Source of the DNA: Leuconostoc suionicum | Lineage (GTDB): Bacteria; Bacillota; Bacilli; Lactobacillales; Lactobacillaceae | Reading direction: 5' to 3' | Assembly: GCF_001891125.1 (NCBI RefSeq) | Contig: NZ_CP015247.1 | Coordinates: forward strand, 1,506,501-1,570,500 | Length of the DNA stretch: 64,000 nucleotides | Shown: positions 26,211 through 37,067 of the stretch, piece after piece | How the letters are laid out: every line of letters begins with the position of its first letter | Position numbering within the stretch: position 1 is the first letter of the stretch | Made by a program: the position numbers and the translations under genes | The notes under the pieces: generated by a model | What the model saw: the letters and a program-made list of their open reading frames with translations, nothing else | Told to the model about the DNA's origin: nothing | The model's database searches: none

Positions 26211-26246
26211 AAAAAGATGTCAGAGCTCCTCGTTCTGACATCTTTT
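26211..26246 (+). terminator. Terminator after the AraC gene
   Basis: AAAAGATGTCAGA and TCTGACATCTTTT are a perfect 13-bp stem with a 9-base loop, five bases after the AraC stop. It also faces the DUF1304 pseudogene and could serve both strands. Confidence 0.85.
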
Positions 26247-26256
26247 CAAATCAATT

Positions 26257-26592
26257 TTAATGAAATACGAATAATAAAATTATCGTTAATATGGCTAGAC
26301 CAGCCTGCTTAAAGACAATAGGTTTGTTACCACTTGGTATGCTACCATATAATCCCACAATTGTAATATACAACATTATAAAAAATATAATATAATACGC
26401 CAACGCCAATTAATCCATTGCAAATACCTTGATTTTTAAACAAAATTTGCACATTTTTATTAGCTAATTCTTCTGAACTCAGATTATATGTTTTGCTAGT
26501 AGCTTTGGAAATTGTCGCAAAGGTTCCCAGAAACATACTGTAGAAAAATTCTAGACCTACCAAATACTAAATATATTAATAAAAAGGCGCAT
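26257..26592 (-). pseudogene. DUF1304-type small membrane protein with two frameshifts
   Basis: Three minus-strand pieces in different frames line up as one small membrane protein. These are MRLFINIFSI from an ATG at 26592, then LVGLEFFYSMFLGTFATISKATSK and NVQILFKNQGICNGLIGVG (26563-26380 region), then a last piece LYITIVGLYGSIPSGNKPIVFKQAGLAIL ending at 26257. The middle piece resembles DUF1304 membrane proteins, which have the LEFFY...FLETFA and NKNVQxLFKNQG motifs. One break is near 26553, the other in a T/A tract near 26390. The native function is unknown. The remnant is not expected to give a full-length protein. Confidence 0.65.
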
Positions 26593-26626
26593 GTCTTTCT
26601 TTTATGTTTGATTAGCAAGTCTATGA

Positions 26627-26914
26627 CTAATTATTTTGCTTACTTTCCCATTTGTTGCACTTCTTCTCTAACAAATTTAATAGTTCTTCTTTGGAAATTC
26701 CTGATTTTACAAGTAACGTACTAATCACCATCAAACTATCAACTAATTCTTCTTGATAATCTTTTTCGTTTTTATCTTTGTAATCACTGCCCGAAGCATG
26801 TGCCATTGATAAATATGCTTGCGATACTTCACCAACCTCTTCCGATAACTTTAAAAGCATTTGCTCATTTGTTTTGTTCTCTTTTTTTGAAAGTTTAATT
26901 ATCCGCTCAATCAT
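26627..26914 (-). CDS. MazG-like nucleotide pyrophosphohydrolase
   Basis: This 95-residue all-helical protein has KLSEEVGEVSQAYL, the EExxE metal motif, and a second acidic pair in YQEELVDSLMVI, matching the single-domain MazG/MazG-like fold. Such enzymes hydrolyse non-canonical or excess NTPs to NMP and pyrophosphate. AGGAGGATTTTT precedes the ATG. It stands between the decayed DUF1304 gene and mutL, on the same strand as both. The substrate is not predictable. Confidence 0.82.
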   Translation of the reverse strand: MIERIIKLSKKENKTNEQMLLKLSEEVGEVSQAYLSMAHASGSDYKDKNEKDYQEELVDSLMVISTLLVKSGISKEELLNLLEKKCNKWESKQNN

Positions 26915-26945
26915 AAAAATCCTCCTAAAAGCCTATAGATACTTA

Positions 26946-28892
26946 TTAATAAGGATGGTTATCGTACTCCTCCCATGCCTCATGTGAATCTTGAATGCGC
27001 TTAAACATTTTTTCCATTTCAATTAATGTAAAAGACGTCACCACTGGACGACCATGAGGACAATTATAAGGGTTCTCAGTCGAGGCAAGTGATTCGAGCA
27101 ACGTCCGAGCTTGTAAGTCGCTTAAATGCATATTGGCACGGACTGATCGTTTACAACTCATCATGATTGCTGTCCGCTCACGAAATTCGGCAACTGTTAA
27201 ATTACCGTCTCGTAATATCCAATCAACCATTTCTTTAATCGTTTCAGTCTCTTGGCCCTTTTCAAACCATGTTGGGTGTTCACGAACAATCACTGTTGTC
27301 GGCCCGAAAGGTTCTAGCGTCAAGCCAATAGCCTCTAATTCGGCTTCCTTATCGGCAATCTTCAACATATCAGATACAGAATAGTTAATGGTGATTGGCA
27401 CTAACATTCGTTGCTTATCTGTGCCAACCTGACCAATTTCTTTTCGATAATATTCATACTTCACACGTTCTTGTGCAGCATGTTGGTCAATCAAATAGAA
27501 TCCTTCGCTACTTTGAGCAAATAAAAACGTACCATGCATTTGTCCAATATACTCTAGGTTGGGGAATCCACTCGGTTTCTTTGGCGAAATGTCTAACTCC
27601 TCTTGAGTTGATATATCTGGCTTATTATAGCTAGATATATCTTCAGAAACTTGCACAGTTATTTCATCATCAAATATTGGCAAGTTAGGTTCGTGAGCAT
27701 ATTTTTGAGTAAACTCATTAACTGCATCGTTCATCAAATCTGCCTCTTGATTGATGACCACTTCATTGCTATCTAGACCTGTATTGATCGCAATAGTTTG
27801 TTCCATATCTGGCTTAGCCCATGGTGCTACTTGCTTTGGTGCTGGTGGCTCAATTTTGTTAGTCTGGGCCTGTCCATATAGGTTTTCATAAGCATCTGGA
27901 ATTAAATTTTCATCAGCAAAGCAAGATTTAACAGTATCAATAATTAATGCTGATAGTTCGGTTTCTTTTGATAATCGAATTTCAGCTTTTTGCGGATGGA
28001 CGTTAACATCAACTAATAAAGGATCTGTATTAATGTTGATGACACCCATTGGAAAACGACCAACCATCAGCTTTGACCCATATCCACGAATAACTGCGTT
28101 TGATACGGAAAAATTTTTGATAAAACGACCATTAACCAATATCGTTAAGTAATCCCGCGAACCACGCGTAAGCTCTGGTAATGACACAAACCCTGTAATA
28201 TTAAAATCATCATCTTCGCCAGCAATTGAACGCATTTTTTGCGCAACGTCACGTCCATATATCGCAGCGATAACACGTTGCTGATTACCATCTCCATTTG
28301 TTTGCAAAATATTACGTCCGTCAGAAGTTACGGTGAAGGCAACATTCGTATACGACAACGCAATACGATTCATAATATCGGCGATACGAGACAACTCTGT
28401 TTGTGGTCGTTTCAAGTATTTTAATCTAGCCGGGGTATTGTAAAATAGGTCTCTAACAGAAACTACCGTTCCTCGCCGGCCATTGGCTGGCGTTGCAGAA
28501 ACTTGCTTACCACCTTTAATATGATACATGATCCCACTTGGCGCATCTTGAGTAGTGGTATTCAGAGTAACATCAGAAATGGCTGCTATCGACGGCAAAG
28601 CTTCACCACGGAATCCAAGAGACATAATATTAAACAAATCATGTCGATTACTAATTTTACTAGTAGCATGCCTAGTAAAAGCTAACGGTACATCTTCTGG
28701 GTTAATTCCTTCACCATTATCGACAACACGAATTAATGACTCACCGGCTTCTTCTACGATGACATCAATTTGTGTTGCTCCTGCATCAATAGCATTTTCA
28801 ACTAATTCTTTTACAACACTGGCCGGCCGCTCGATGACCTCACCAGCAGCAATTTGGTTAGCTAATAAATTCGATAATTCATGTATGCGCAC
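26946..28892 (-). CDS. mutL: DNA mismatch repair protein MutL
   Basis: This 648-residue GHKL ATPase has ELVENAIDAGATQI, DNGEGI and GFRGEALPSI in the N-terminal 100 residues. A linker follows, and the C-terminal domain carries the endonuclease motif DQHAAQERVKYE and CPHGRPVV. The nicking form is therefore present, as in other bacteria that lack MutH. It connects MutS mismatch recognition with strand incision. It starts 4 bases after the mutS stop; the pair forms an operon. Length and motifs are complete. Confidence 0.97.
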   Translation of the reverse strand: MRIHELSNLLANQIAAGEVIERPASVVKELVENAIDAGATQIDVIVEEAGESLIRVVDNGEGINPEDVPLAFTRHATSKISNRHDLFNIMSLGFRGEALPSIAAISDVTLNTTTQDAPSGIMYHIKGGKQVSATPANGRRGTVVSVRDLFYNTPARLKYLKRPQTELSRIADIMNRIALSYTNVAFTVTSDGRNILQTNGDGNQQRVIAAIYGRDVAQKMRSIAGEDDDFNITGFVSLPELTRGSRDYLTILVNGRFIKNFSVSNAVIRGYGSKLMVGRFPMGVININTDPLLVDVNVHPQKAEIRLSKETELSALIIDTVKSCFADENLIPDAYENLYGQAQTNKIEPPAPKQVAPWAKPDMEQTIAINTGLDSNEVVINQEADLMNDAVNEFTQKYAHEPNLPIFDDEITVQVSEDISSYNKPDISTQEELDISPKKPSGFPNLEYIGQMHGTFLFAQSSEGFYLIDQHAAQERVKYEYYRKEIGQVGTDKQRMLVPITINYSVSDMLKIADKEAELEAIGLTLEPFGPTTVIVREHPTWFEKGQETETIKEMVDWILRDGNLTVAEFRERTAIMMSCKRSVRANMHLSDLQARTLLESLASTENPYNCPHGRPVVTSFTLIEMEKMFKRIQDSHEAWEEYDNHPY

Positions 28893-28896
28893 TGTC

Positions 28897-31461
28897 TTAC
28901 TTCCTTAATTTTTGTAATTCTGCCAATACATTTAATGCTTCTAGCGGTGTCATTGTTGATATGTTAATGCTATCTAATTTTTGAAATAATGTTTCTGTTT
29001 TAGGATCAACATCTGAAACATTGAACAATGCCACTTGCTCAGACAACCCTGGAGCTTTTGGTTCAGGTACTATTGTTTCTTGATTTTCTAATCCTGATAA
29101 AATCGTTGTTGCATTGGCAATCAATTCGTCAGGCAATCCGGCTAGTGCAGCAACGTGAATGCCATAAGATTTATCAGCTGGTCCTTGCTGAATCTGATGT
29201 AAGAAGTGTAACTCACCTGATTCATCTTCAACAGCGCCCACATGAACATTTTTGATGTTTTCATGTTTGTCTGCCAATGCCGTTAACTCATGATAATGGG
29301 TTGAAAATAATGTTTTAGCATGTACATGAGCATCTAAATATTCAATGATGGCTTGAGCCAATGCCATACCATCATAGGTTGCCGTGCCTCGACCTAATTC
29401 ATCAAATAATATTAATGAGTGCGCAGTGGCTTCTTGCAATGCTAGATTGGCTTCTGCCATTTCGACCATAAATGTCGATTGCCCCATTGCCATATCATCA
29501 TTGGCGCCAATACGAGTAAATATTTGATCAAATATTGGTAATACAGCGCTTTCGGCCGGAACAAAACTGCCCATTTGACCCAAAATAACAATCAAGGCTA
29601 ACTCCCGCATATAGGTTGACTTTCCAGCCATATTAGGACCTGTGATCAATTGCATTGCTGTATTTTGATCCAAATTCACATCATTAGCAACAAACTCACC
29701 GGCTTCTAATATTGCTTCAACCACTGGATGGCGCCCCTGCTTAATATTAATTATATTATCGTCAGTAAATGTAGGACGAACAAAGCGATGATTGTCAGCA
29801 ACATCTGCTAAGCTCGCTAGAACGTCTAATTGCGCTACCTGTCGTGCCAATTTTTGTAAGCGAGAAATATTTGCTTTGACGCGCTCACGAATCGTAATGA
29901 ATAATTCGTATTCACGCTCGGTTCTTTTGAGTTGCGCTTCGTTAATTAAACGCTCGTGCTCCTTCAGTTCTGGTGTAACAAACCTTTCAGCATTGGTCAG
30001 GGTCTGCTTACGTTCATAGCGCCCTTCTTCTAACTTGCTAACATTTGCACGAGACACTTCAATGAAAAATCCAAAGTTTTTATTGTACTTAACTTTCAAT
30101 GAATTAATGCCAGTTGCGACACGCTCATCAGATTCTAACTGTGCCAGCCATTGCTGATTTTGGCTCAAAACATTACGATATTCATCGATTTTTGAATCGA
30201 ATCCATCATTGATGATATCGCCCTCACGAATGCTAATCGGAGGGTCATCAACAATTGCTTCATCAATCAAGCCAGCTAAATCACTCATGTCTTCTAGCCG
30301 TTGACTAGCACGATTTAAGATCCCCTGACTTGAGGACAGAACAGACTTCATACCTGGAATTGCAGATAATGACCGCTTTAATTGTACTAATTCTCGGGCG
30401 TTCATTGTCCCCATAGCAGCACGAGCTGCTAAACGTTCCAAATCATATACTGATTTCAAATGATCTTGTAGCGCGCCGCGTACAAAAAATTCATTTTGAA
30501 ATGCTTCAATCATATCTAAACGTTCGTTGATGTCTTCTGTATCCCGAAGTGGACGCAACAACCATTGTTTTAATAGCCGACCTCCCATAGCGGTTTTAGT
30601 TTCATCAATTAGACCAAGTAAGGAACCTGCTTTCTTCTTGGTTCTTGCGTTTTTTACAAGATCTAAATTAGTCCGTGTATCTTGGTTGAATTTCAAATAA
30701 GCCAAACGTTCATAATTTTGAGCCGGAATAATATGATCCAAATTACGGCGCTGGGTGTCAAATATATAGTTTAATAAAATAGTGGTGACTTGCGCTTCAT
30801 TTTCATGTACCAAGGGCTGTGTCAAAAAACTAACTGTAGCATTAACATTTACCTCAGATTGAGTAGAAATTACTAATCCCCGTTCAGCAAGCTTATTAGC
30901 TATCCCTAGTTCTGTTGTTTCATCATCTTTTAATAACACAATTTCTTTAACTTCAAGTGAACTGAGCTCATCAATTACATCGCTAAAGCGTTTTAATGTT
31001 GTGGCTTTTAATTCACCCGTTGATAAATCAATATAACTCAAAAAATAACGATTATCGCGTGGTAATACCGCAGCCAAATAATTATTTTGCTTATCATTGC
31101 CCATACCACTATTAAGCTTTGTTCCTGGGGTAATGAGTTGCACCACATCACGCTTGACCATTCCCTTTGCAGTGGCAGGATCTTCCATTTGTTCCACTAT
31201 AGCAACTTTGTGTCCTTGATCAACTAAAATATCAATATAATTCTGCGCAGCATGGTGTGGAATACCAGCCATTGGTACCGGGTTTTCAGAATTTTTATTA
31301 CGTGCTGTTAATGTTAGCTCCAACAATTTTGCGCCAAGCACTGCATCATCTTCAAATAATTCATAAAAATCACCCAAACGATAAAACACGAATGCGTCAG
31401 GATATTGACTTTTAATCTCATGATATTGCACCATCATTGGTGTTTCAGCAACTTTAGCCAT
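28897..31461 (-). CDS. mutS: DNA mismatch recognition protein MutS
   Basis: This 854-residue protein has the mismatch-wedge motif GDFYELF near residue 31, a long clamp/lever region, and a C-terminal ATPase with GPNMAGKSTYMR (Walker A), FDELGRGTATYDG (Walker B) and STHYHEL. It recognises mismatches and small loops and recruits MutL. It is a MutS1 type by length and by the presence of the N-terminal domain. Because it guards against slippage, its integrity is relevant to the ftsY hexanucleotide tract; nothing here looks broken. Confidence 0.97.
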   Translation of the reverse strand: MAKVAETPMMVQYHEIKSQYPDAFVFYRLGDFYELFEDDAVLGAKLLELTLTARNKNSENPVPMAGIPHHAAQNYIDILVDQGHKVAIVEQMEDPATAKGMVKRDVVQLITPGTKLNSGMGNDKQNNYLAAVLPRDNRYFLSYIDLSTGELKATTLKRFSDVIDELSSLEVKEIVLLKDDETTELGIANKLAERGLVISTQSEVNVNATVSFLTQPLVHENEAQVTTILLNYIFDTQRRNLDHIIPAQNYERLAYLKFNQDTRTNLDLVKNARTKKKAGSLLGLIDETKTAMGGRLLKQWLLRPLRDTEDINERLDMIEAFQNEFFVRGALQDHLKSVYDLERLAARAAMGTMNARELVQLKRSLSAIPGMKSVLSSSQGILNRASQRLEDMSDLAGLIDEAIVDDPPISIREGDIINDGFDSKIDEYRNVLSQNQQWLAQLESDERVATGINSLKVKYNKNFGFFIEVSRANVSKLEEGRYERKQTLTNAERFVTPELKEHERLINEAQLKRTEREYELFITIRERVKANISRLQKLARQVAQLDVLASLADVADNHRFVRPTFTDDNIINIKQGRHPVVEAILEAGEFVANDVNLDQNTAMQLITGPNMAGKSTYMRELALIVILGQMGSFVPAESAVLPIFDQIFTRIGANDDMAMGQSTFMVEMAEANLALQEATAHSLILFDELGRGTATYDGMALAQAIIEYLDAHVHAKTLFSTHYHELTALADKHENIKNVHVGAVEDESGELHFLHQIQQGPADKSYGIHVAALAGLPDELIANATTILSGLENQETIVPEPKAPGLSEQVALFNVSDVDPKTETLFQKLDSINISTMTPLEALNVLAELQKLRK

Positions 31462-31598
31462 GTTGAATACCTCTTTCTATACACTACATTTTAACATATC
31501 AAATAAACATTTCTGTGACACACTGAAAAATGCAGTGCACATCTGCTATGAAAGGGCAATCTCATAGTGATGCGTACCGCATATTGTTTGAATCTAAA

Positions 31599-32996
31599 TT
31601 ATTGATTTTCAGCTTTTTTGAAAACTGTAATGCTTTCAACGTGAGTTGTTTGTGGGAATTGATCAAGTGGTTGAACTGCACCTTCGATTCCAAATCCTGC
31701 AGCCAAAATTTGAACAGCATCACGCGCAAGTGTTGCTGGGTTACAACTTATATATACAAATTTTTCAGGATTCATTGCTTTAACTGCATCAATCAATTCT
31801 TGTGTTAACCCTTTGCGTGGTGGATCAACAAAGACAACATTTGGCTTTAATCCTTCATCCGCCCATTTTGCCATTTGCTCTGGTGCGTCAGCCAATACAA
31901 ATTCGGCATTTGTAATTTGATTATTTTTGGCGTTTTTTTCAGCATCTTCAATTGCCCCTTCAACAACATCAACCCCGTATATTTTTTTCACTTTATCCGC
32001 AACAGATAACGTAATTGTTCCGATACCAGAATAAGCGTCAACAACAACATCAGTCGGTTTTAAATTAGCCTTTTCAGCTGCGAGCGCATACAAGGTCGAA
32101 GTGGTTTGAGGATTGACCTGATAGAAAGAGTTTGGTCCAATAACAAAATCTTTACCCATTAATTGATCGTGAATATCGTCTTCACCCCAAATTGTTTCAT
32201 TCCATTGTCCCATAATCACATTGGTATCGTGATTATTGATATTGTGGATAACACTCTTTAATTCAGGTAGTTTTGCACTGAGTTTTTCGGCAATTAAGTC
32301 GCTATTAGGCAGCTTTTTAGTATTCGTGATGATGACAACCATCAATTCATGTGAATAATAGCCCCGTCGTGCCATAATATGACGAATAACGCCTTTTTTT
32401 GTTTCTTCTTCATAAGCGGAAATACCTAACTCACGTAAAATATCTCGCGTAATACGAACTGCTTCATCAACCTTTGGATCTTGGATATAAAAATCTTCAA
32501 TTGGCACTAAACGATGTGACCCACGACGATAAAAACCTGTTTCTAATTTACCATTTATCATTTGCACAGGTACTTGTGCCTTATTACGGTACCCTGTTGG
32601 ATTTTCCATACCAATAGTCGGCGCCACATCAACATCTACATTAACTTTTTTAAATAATTCTTCAATTTGATGCTGTTTAAACGCCAGTTGTGCCTCATAT
32701 TTTAAATTAGCTAGCGGTGCAATGCCTGTGGTAATTGCTATTTTGTTGGCATTTTGAACGCGATTTTCGGATTCCTGAATACGTCTTGTTACACGCCCAA
32801 ATGCGTAGCTTTTTAATACTTTTGTGACACTTACGCGGACAATTTCTCCCGGAATAGCATCAACTACAAATATCGGAAAATTATCAACCTTAACAACACC
32901 CATGCCTTGATATGTAATGTCAATAACGGTTGCTTCAATTTCCTGATTTTTAACTACTGGTGCTTTCGTTTTATATACTCGATTAGCCTTCGCCAT
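31599..32996 (-). CDS. rlmD: 23S rRNA (uracil-5-)-methyltransferase, RlmD/RlmCD family
   Basis: The protein has an N-terminal TRAM domain (IEATVIDITYQGMGVVKVDN), then a methyltransferase domain with DAYSGIGTITL (SAM), FVDPPRKGL and the catalytic-cysteine motif YISCNPATLARD. It places m5U in 23S rRNA. In Bacillus one such enzyme (RlmCD) modifies both U747 and U1939. No iron-sulphur cysteine cluster of the E. coli type is visible. I chose the ATG at 32996, at the conserved basic start AKANRVYK, over an upstream frame extension. The 137-base gap to mutS holds only a weak hairpin. Confidence 0.92.
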   Translation of the reverse strand: MAKANRVYKTKAPVVKNQEIEATVIDITYQGMGVVKVDNFPIFVVDAIPGEIVRVSVTKVLKSYAFGRVTRRIQESENRVQNANKIAITTGIAPLANLKYEAQLAFKQHQIEELFKKVNVDVDVAPTIGMENPTGYRNKAQVPVQMINGKLETGFYRRGSHRLVPIEDFYIQDPKVDEAVRITRDILRELGISAYEEETKKGVIRHIMARRGYYSHELMVVIITNTKKLPNSDLIAEKLSAKLPELKSVIHNINNHDTNVIMGQWNETIWGEDDIHDQLMGKDFVIGPNSFYQVNPQTTSTLYALAAEKANLKPTDVVVDAYSGIGTITLSVADKVKKIYGVDVVEGAIEDAEKNAKNNQITNAEFVLADAPEQMAKWADEGLKPNVVFVDPPRKGLTQELIDAVKAMNPEKFVYISCNPATLARDAVQILAAGFGIEGAVQPLDQFPQTTHVESITVFKKAENQ

Positions 32997-33046
32997 TATG
33001 ATTTGCTTCTTTCTTGCGCCTTTTGACACGCACTTTAAAATGAGAA

Positions 33047-33070
33047 TAAGGCGCCACAATTAGCGCCTTA
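33047..33070 (-). terminator. Hairpin after dagK, likely terminator
   Basis: TAAGGCGC and GCGCCTTA form a perfect 8-bp stem with an 8-base loop, six bases after the dagK stop. On the minus strand the tail TTCTCATTTT is U-rich but interrupted. Confidence 0.6.
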
Positions 33071-33076
33071 CTGATG

Positions 33077-34063
33077 TTACTTTGTATCTAGTTTTTCGGC
33101 TTCTTCAACAAATTTACGTTTAGCGACACTTACAGAATTTTCTGACATGCCAGAACGATTGGCCACAAATTCAATATGTTGTTGTAAATCAGTAAATTTC
33201 ATTGGCGCATCACCACCATATTCGCCATCTAAATTCACTTTCATTTGATCATTATCTAATGGCAAGATCTCTACTTTGTTGGTTTTCTTATAGATTAACT
33301 TAGGATTATCAATATGCTTACCGCCATTAATCATCTGCGCCACCATTTGTAGCATCTGCGCCAAGTTAGCTTCTTTAATGATTAAGAGCGTAAAACGACC
33401 ATCGTCTAACTTTGCATCTGGGACGATGGACTCAAAGCCACCGACAGAATTAGTCAGTGCCAAAAAGATCATCGAAGTTTTTCCTGAATACTCACCATCA
33501 TCAAATATAACCTTGGCATTAACTGCTTTAACTCGAGTAATCAGTTCTGCTCCTTTAACTAAATAAGCCAAGTAGCCATATAATGATTTCATCAACGAAG
33601 GTACCGCATACGTCACCTCACTAATAGTTCCTAGCGCGGCAATATTCATAAAATATTTAATTTCATTATCTTTTTCAATTTTGCCTATGTCCATTTTAAT
33701 GGTTTCATTTTGCAAAATTACTTTTGCTGCTTCTAATGGTTCATCGCGAGGTAATTTTAATGCACGTGCATAATCATTGGTTGTACCCGCCGGTATGACT
33801 GCCATCATCGGCCGCTTAGTTAAGGGAGATAATCCATTAACAACCTCGTTTATTGTTCCATCCCCACCTGCTGCGACAATAAGATCAAAACCAGCCTCGG
33901 CAGCACGTCTTGCTTCTCTCGACGCACTCAGTGGTTCTGGTGTAGTGGCAAAAGCCGAAGTTTCATACCCAGCTTTTTCATAAACTGCGAGGATATCAAG
34001 CATTTCACGTTTGATAGCCTCTCGACCCGAAGTTGGATTATAGATAATTCTTGCTCGTTTCAT
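33077..34063 (-). CDS. dagK: Diacylglycerol kinase, DagK/DgkB type
   Basis: The protein starts KRARIIYNPTSGRE and has the kinase glycine motif AAGGDGTINEVVNGL and PAGTTNDYAR, a soluble DAGK-catalytic fold like DgkB of Bacillus. It phosphorylates diacylglycerol released by lipoteichoic acid synthesis back to phosphatidic acid. The ATG at 34063 fits homologues. An in-frame GTG at 34075 lies closer to AAAGG, so either start is possible. gatB precedes it, with an 81-base gap holding a GCGAGA/TCTCGC hairpin. Confidence 0.92.
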   Translation of the reverse strand: MKRARIIYNPTSGREAIKREMLDILAVYEKAGYETSAFATTPEPLSASREARRAAEAGFDLIVAAGGDGTINEVVNGLSPLTKRPMMAVIPAGTTNDYARALKLPRDEPLEAAKVILQNETIKMDIGKIEKDNEIKYFMNIAALGTISEVTYAVPSLMKSLYGYLAYLVKGAELITRVKAVNAKVIFDDGEYSGKTSMIFLALTNSVGGFESIVPDAKLDDGRFTLLIIKEANLAQMLQMVAQMINGGKHIDNPKLIYKKTNKVEILPLDNDQMKVNLDGEYGGDAPMKFTDLQQHIEFVANRSGMSENSVSVAKRKFVEEAEKLDTK

Positions 34064-34144
34064 GCCGGCAAACACTTTTCCTTTCAGCTTACAATATGTA
34101 CGCGAGAAAAATCTCGCTTATTGATTAGTTTACATTTTCATAAT

Positions 34145-35584
34145 TTATCGTTTTTTCAACTCTGACAACAATAACTTATTCAACACACTTGGATTTGCTT
34201 GCCCTTTGGACATTTTCATAAGTTGCCCAATAAGATAGCCAGTAGCGCGGTCTTTACCGCCCTTGAAATCTTCAATAGATTGCGGATTATTGTCCAATAC
34301 TTCAGTAATCCAGCCTAACAACAAATCTGGATCACTCAATTGAACCAGACCATGCTGCTTAGCAAAGGCTTCTGGCTCTTCACCAACCATAATCGCTTCA
34401 AAAACTTGCTTGGCTTGCTTTGTTGAGATTGTTCCGTCTTCAATCAACTTAATCATGCCTGCTAAATGTTCAGGAGTCAAACGCGTGTCTTGTAACTCGA
34501 CTTGATTCTTATTCATATAAGCATTCACATCACCAATTAGATAGTTAGCAGCACGTTTTGGATCAGCTCCTGAAGATACAGTCGCATCATAAAAATCAGA
34601 CATAGCAAGCGTCTGTGTCAAAACTTCTGCATCATAAGGCTCAATTCCCAAGTCGTTTACATAGGCTTCTCGACGTTCACTCGCTGATTTTGGTAAGTCT
34701 GCAGCAACTTCATCGATCCATTTTTGATCAATAGCCACCGGAGACAAATCAGGTTCTGGGAAATAACGATAATCGTCTGCTCCCTCTTTTACACGCATTA
34801 AGATTGTTGATTTAGTTGGTTCATCATAACGTCGAGTTTCTTGTTGAATCACACCACCAGAACGCAAAACTTCTGCCTGTCGCTTTTCTTCAAAAATCAA
34901 GGCGTTACGAACGTAGTTGAATGAATTAATATTCTTCATTTCAACTTTCGTTCCATACTGATCCGATCCAAATGGTCTGAGTGACACATTGACATCTGCA
35001 CGCATTTGACCTTCTTGCATCTTAGCTTCAGAAACACCTGTAAATAAAATAACTTGGCGCAACTGCTCTAGATAAGCATAAGCTTCATCTGGTGAAGCAA
35101 TATCAGGTTCGGAAACAATTTCAATTAATGGTGTTCCTTGACGGTTTAAATCAACATAAGAATAACCATCAGATCCGTGTGTATTTTTACCCGCATCTTC
35201 TTCAACGTGCATTTCTGCAATATGGACACGCTTTACCGTACCATCGGCTAATGTGACATCTAAGTAACCGTTAGTACCGATTGGCGTTTGTGATTGCGTT
35301 GTTTGATAAGCCTTGGGGTTATCAGGATAAAAATAGTTTTTGCGGTCCCAACGAATCAATGGCGAAATTTGTGCGTGTAATGCCAGCGCAACACGCATAC
35401 CATATTCCAATGCGCCTTTGTTTGCTACCGGCAAAACACCGGGATAACCAAAGTCAATTACGTTTGTATTAGTATTTGGTTTGTCACCATAGTGAACCGG
35501 TGAAGGTGACAACAGCTTTGAGTTTGTTTGCATTTCAACGTGGACTTCAAGTCCAATCGTTGTTTCAAAATTTCCAGTTCCCAT
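34145..35584 (-). CDS. gatB: Asp-tRNA(Asn)/Glu-tRNA(Gln) amidotransferase subunit B
   Basis: This 479-residue protein opens with [13 protein letters not shown], followed by [22 protein letters not shown] and [17 protein letters not shown], the GatB core. A C-terminal YqeY-like helical domain (about residues 330-479) binds tRNA. It phosphorylates the misacylated Glu/Asp so that ammonia from GatA can amidate it. It follows gatA by 15 bases in the gatC-gatA-gatB order. Confidence 0.97.
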   Translation of the reverse strand: MGTGNFETTIGLEVHVEMQTNSKLLSPSPVHYGDKPNTNTNVIDFGYPGVLPVANKGALEYGMRVALALHAQISPLIRWDRKNYFYPDNPKAYQTTQSQTPIGTNGYLDVTLADGTVKRVHIAEMHVEEDAGKNTHGSDGYSYVDLNRQGTPLIEIVSEPDIASPDEAYAYLEQLRQVILFTGVSEAKMQEGQMRADVNVSLRPFGSDQYGTKVEMKNINSFNYVRNALIFEEKRQAEVLRSGGVIQQETRRYDEPTKSTILMRVKEGADDYRYFPEPDLSPVAIDQKWIDEVAADLPKSASERREAYVNDLGIEPYDAEVLTQTLAMSDFYDATVSSGADPKRAANYLIGDVNAYMNKNQVELQDTRLTPEHLAGMIKLIEDGTISTKQAKQVFEAIMVGEEPEAFAKQHGLVQLSDPDLLLGWITEVLDNNPQSIEDFKGGKDRATGYLIGQLMKMSKGQANPSVLNKLLLSELKKR

Positions 35585-35599
35585 GTGTGCCCCTCCTCT

Positions 35600-37066
35600 T
35601 TAATATTCTTTCGCAACGTCAGGATGTTGTTCAAACAAACGGCTAGCTTGTTCGTAAGCATATCCTGCTTGATAAACAGTTTGTTCATCAAATGGCTTAC
35701 CAATAATTTGCAATCCCACAGGCAACCCATCAACAAATCCAGCATTGACTGACAAACCAGGTAAACCAGCTAAGTTTACTGGGATAGTCAAAACATCTGC
35801 TAGGTACATTGCTGTAGGGTCATCAACCTCTTCACCAAGACCATATGCAGCTGTTGGCGCAGTTGGTCCAACAATTACATCATAGTTTTCAAAAACCTTA
35901 TTAAAGTCCTCAATCAACAATGTACGAATTTTAGCAGCCTTCTTAAAGAATGCATCATAAGCACCGGCTGACAATGAGAACGTTCCTAACATGATACGAC
36001 GCTTGACTTCGTCGCCAAAACCTTCTGAACGTGTTTTAACATATAAATCTTCCAAGTTTTTAACGTCGTCGGCGCGGAAACCATATCTCACACCATCATA
36101 ACGTTGTAAGTTAGATGATGCCTCTGAAGACATGATAATGTAGTATGCAGCCACACCGTATTTAGTGTGTGGAAGACTTACTTCATCAACAGTTGCTCCT
36201 AATGCTTCTAATTGTGCAATAGCAGCCTTGACCTGCTTGGCAACTTTTGGATCAATACCTTCACCAAAGTATTCTTTTGGCACAGCAATTTTTAAGCCCT
36301 TAACATCACCGCTTAACTTTGCAGTGAAATCAGGCACCTCACGCTGCGAAGAAGTTGAGTCTTTCTCGTCAAAACCAGCAATAGCATTTAATACTGTTGC
36401 GTTATCCTTCACAGTTCTTGTGAAAGGCCCAATTTGATCAAGTGAAGAAGCCATAGCAAATAAGCCCCAACGTGAAACACGACCATACGTAGGCTTTAAA
36501 CCAACAATTCCATTAAAGGCAGCTGGCTGGCGAATTGAACCACCAGTATCAGACCCTAATGCAAATGGCACTTGTCCAGCGGCAACTGCTGCAGCTGATC
36601 CACCTGATGATCCACCTGGTACCTTACTATGATCCCACGCATTTGATGTTTGTTTATAGTATGAGGTTTCTGTTGAACCGCCCATGGCAAATTCATCCAT
36701 GTTAGTCTTTCCAACAGAAACTGCACCTAGGTTTTGCAGTTTTTCTACCACTGTCGCATTATAAATTGGCTTAAAACCTTCCAAAATATGCGAAGCACCC
36801 GTTGTTTGGATGCCCTTGGTTGCCATATTATCTTTCAATCCCAAAGGGAGACCCGTCAAGACATTCGAAAAATCAGATTTTTCATCAATTTTTTGAGCTT
36901 GTGCTATAGCTTCGTCTGGGTTTGTGCTAATAAATGCATTTAATTTATCATCAGTTTTAGAAATGTTATCAAGCGATGCACGCGTCAAATCTACAGCACT
37001 TACTTCTTTGTTTACCAACTGATTGTGCAAAGAAGTTAAATCATGCTCAAAATAATTAATCGTCAT
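35600..37066 (-). CDS. gatA: Asp-tRNA(Asn)/Glu-tRNA(Gln) amidotransferase subunit A
   Basis: This amidase-signature enzyme has GLPLGLKDN with the catalytic lysine and [17 protein letters not shown] with the Ser-cisSer-Lys machinery and [14 protein letters not shown]. It generates ammonia from glutamine for GatB. The ATG at 37066 is preceded by GAGGGGGAA; the extra six codons upstream are rejected. It begins 1 base before the gatC stop codon region, so the two are coupled. The length (488 residues) is normal. Confidence 0.97.
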   Translation of the reverse strand: MTINYFEHDLTSLHNQLVNKEVSAVDLTRASLDNISKTDDKLNAFISTNPDEAIAQAQKIDEKSDFSNVLTGLPLGLKDNMATKGIQTTGASHILEGFKPIYNATVVEKLQNLGAVSVGKTNMDEFAMGGSTETSYYKQTSNAWDHSKVPGGSSGGSAAAVAAGQVPFALGSDTGGSIRQPAAFNGIVGLKPTYGRVSRWGLFAMASSLDQIGPFTRTVKDNATVLNAIAGFDEKDSTSSQREVPDFTAKLSGDVKGLKIAVPKEYFGEGIDPKVAKQVKAAIAQLEALGATVDEVSLPHTKYGVAAYYIIMSSEASSNLQRYDGVRYGFRADDVKNLEDLYVKTRSEGFGDEVKRRIMLGTFSLSAGAYDAFFKKAAKIRTLLIEDFNKVFENYDVIVGPTAPTAAYGLGEEVDDPTAMYLADVLTIPVNLAGLPGLSVNAGFVDGLPVGLQIIGKPFDEQTVYQAGYAYEQASRLFEQHPDVAKEY

Positions 37067-37067
37067 G

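Noticed and set aside
34101-34116. GCGAGA/TCTCGC hairpin between gatB and dagK
   Set aside because: There is no T-run on either strand, so it is not supported as a terminator; the role is unclear.
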